14,555 bases of DNA. Origin: Nitrospinota bacterium. Its GTDB lineage: Bacteria > UBA8248. Position 1 is the stretch's first letter; each line of letters begins with the position of its first letter. Under the pieces are notes generated by a model. The model saw nothing but the letters and a program-made list of their open reading frames with translations. It did no database searches and was not told where the DNA came from. The stretch lies in NCBI GenBank assembly GCA_029937135.1, contig JAPYQX010000034.1:1-14555 (forward strand), read 5' to 3'. Made by a program: the position numbers and the translations under genes. Below are positions 14,211-14,555 of the stretch, in pieces.

Positions 14211-14555
14211 GGTCTATATGCCTGTATGTGTGGTTGTGTACGGTTATGGACCACCAATAGACAGTAAAACAGACACCTCTACGAGAAGCTGAGAGGGGAG
14301 GAGGGGAGACCCCCTAACTTTCCTTTCTCTGGAGGCGGCTACAGATAGTGGCTTTACCGCGTAAGGACATAAAAATATATTATGAATTTTTTTACCCGCC
14401 AAATCACCACTGATTTCCCTCCTACACTTTTGTTTTCGCTATAATTCTCTATCGCTTCCGCTGTGTACAATTACCCTTCTCTTCACGAAACGCTTCTCAT
14501 ACTGACCTGCCCCCGATAGTGATACCACTCCTTATGTTACCCCAGAAGCCAATGC
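14211..14555. other. AT-richer tail without a recognisable gene; possible insertion-sequence end at 14503
   Basis: No open frame of interest is visible on either strand. Base composition changes from the GC-rich genes to a clearly AT-richer sequence (for example 14367-14395). A purine-rich block with GGGGAGACCCC lies at about 14303-14313. From 14503, TGACCTGCCCCCGATAG starts with TG and resembles, from memory only, the terminal repeats of some IS3-family elements. The window ends before any transposase could be seen. Confidence 0.35.

Overview
The window is about 60% GC through most of its length. It carries genes of a Gram-negative bacterium: an RND pump with a periplasmic adaptor, bacterial-type rph-rdgB, and molybdenum-cofactor genes. 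The MoeA fused to a periplasmic-binding-like domain and a probable selenocysteine protein suggest an uncultivated, environmental, deltaproteobacteria-like or related lineage. No taxonomic marker in the window settles this.

Layout. (1) Positions 1-3501 are a molybdenum-cofactor operon: the 3' end of one moeA, a second moeA fused to a PBP-like domain, and moaA. (2) Positions 3502-3736 are an AT-rich spacer dense in repeats and palindromes. It precedes a two-gene RND efflux operon (adaptor at 3737, pump at 5347-8481). No outer-membrane channel gene is visible. (3) Positions 8665-10767 hold rph, rdgB and a carboxymuconolactone decarboxylase/AhpD-like gene on the same strand. The last gene has an in-frame TGA exactly where the second cysteine of the family's CxxC motif belongs. 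A hairpin with a GGUC loop follows at SECIS distance, so I read it as one selenoprotein gene, 10099-10767. A strong bidirectional terminator follows. (4) Two small minus-strand paralogues (10903-11178 and 11244-11539) carry a four-cysteine CPE(T/S)G...CxRWP...CxQxC pattern. The upstream one needs a -1 frameshift at an A5 run to keep the pattern. (5) Positions 11667-13497 hold a promoter with a G10 run in its spacer, a DehI-like two-repeat protein and a TauE/SafE-type permease. (6) Positions 13498-14555 have no convincing protein gene. They contain a good sigma70-like promoter, the 5' half of a tRNA-Arg(UCU) gene that stops in the anticodon arm, a very strong terminator directly behind it, and an AT-richer tail whose last bases may be an insertion-sequence end.

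How the genes fit together. MoaA makes the first pterin precursor and the MoeA proteins insert the metal. The adaptor and pump form an inner-membrane/periplasm export unit. RNase PH and the XTP/dITP pyrophosphatase are a common housekeeping pair. The selenoprotein is probably a thiol/selenol redox enzyme. The best candidate for something new is this selenoprotein, followed by the frameshifted paralogue pair, the homopolymer-containing promoter and the broken tRNA.
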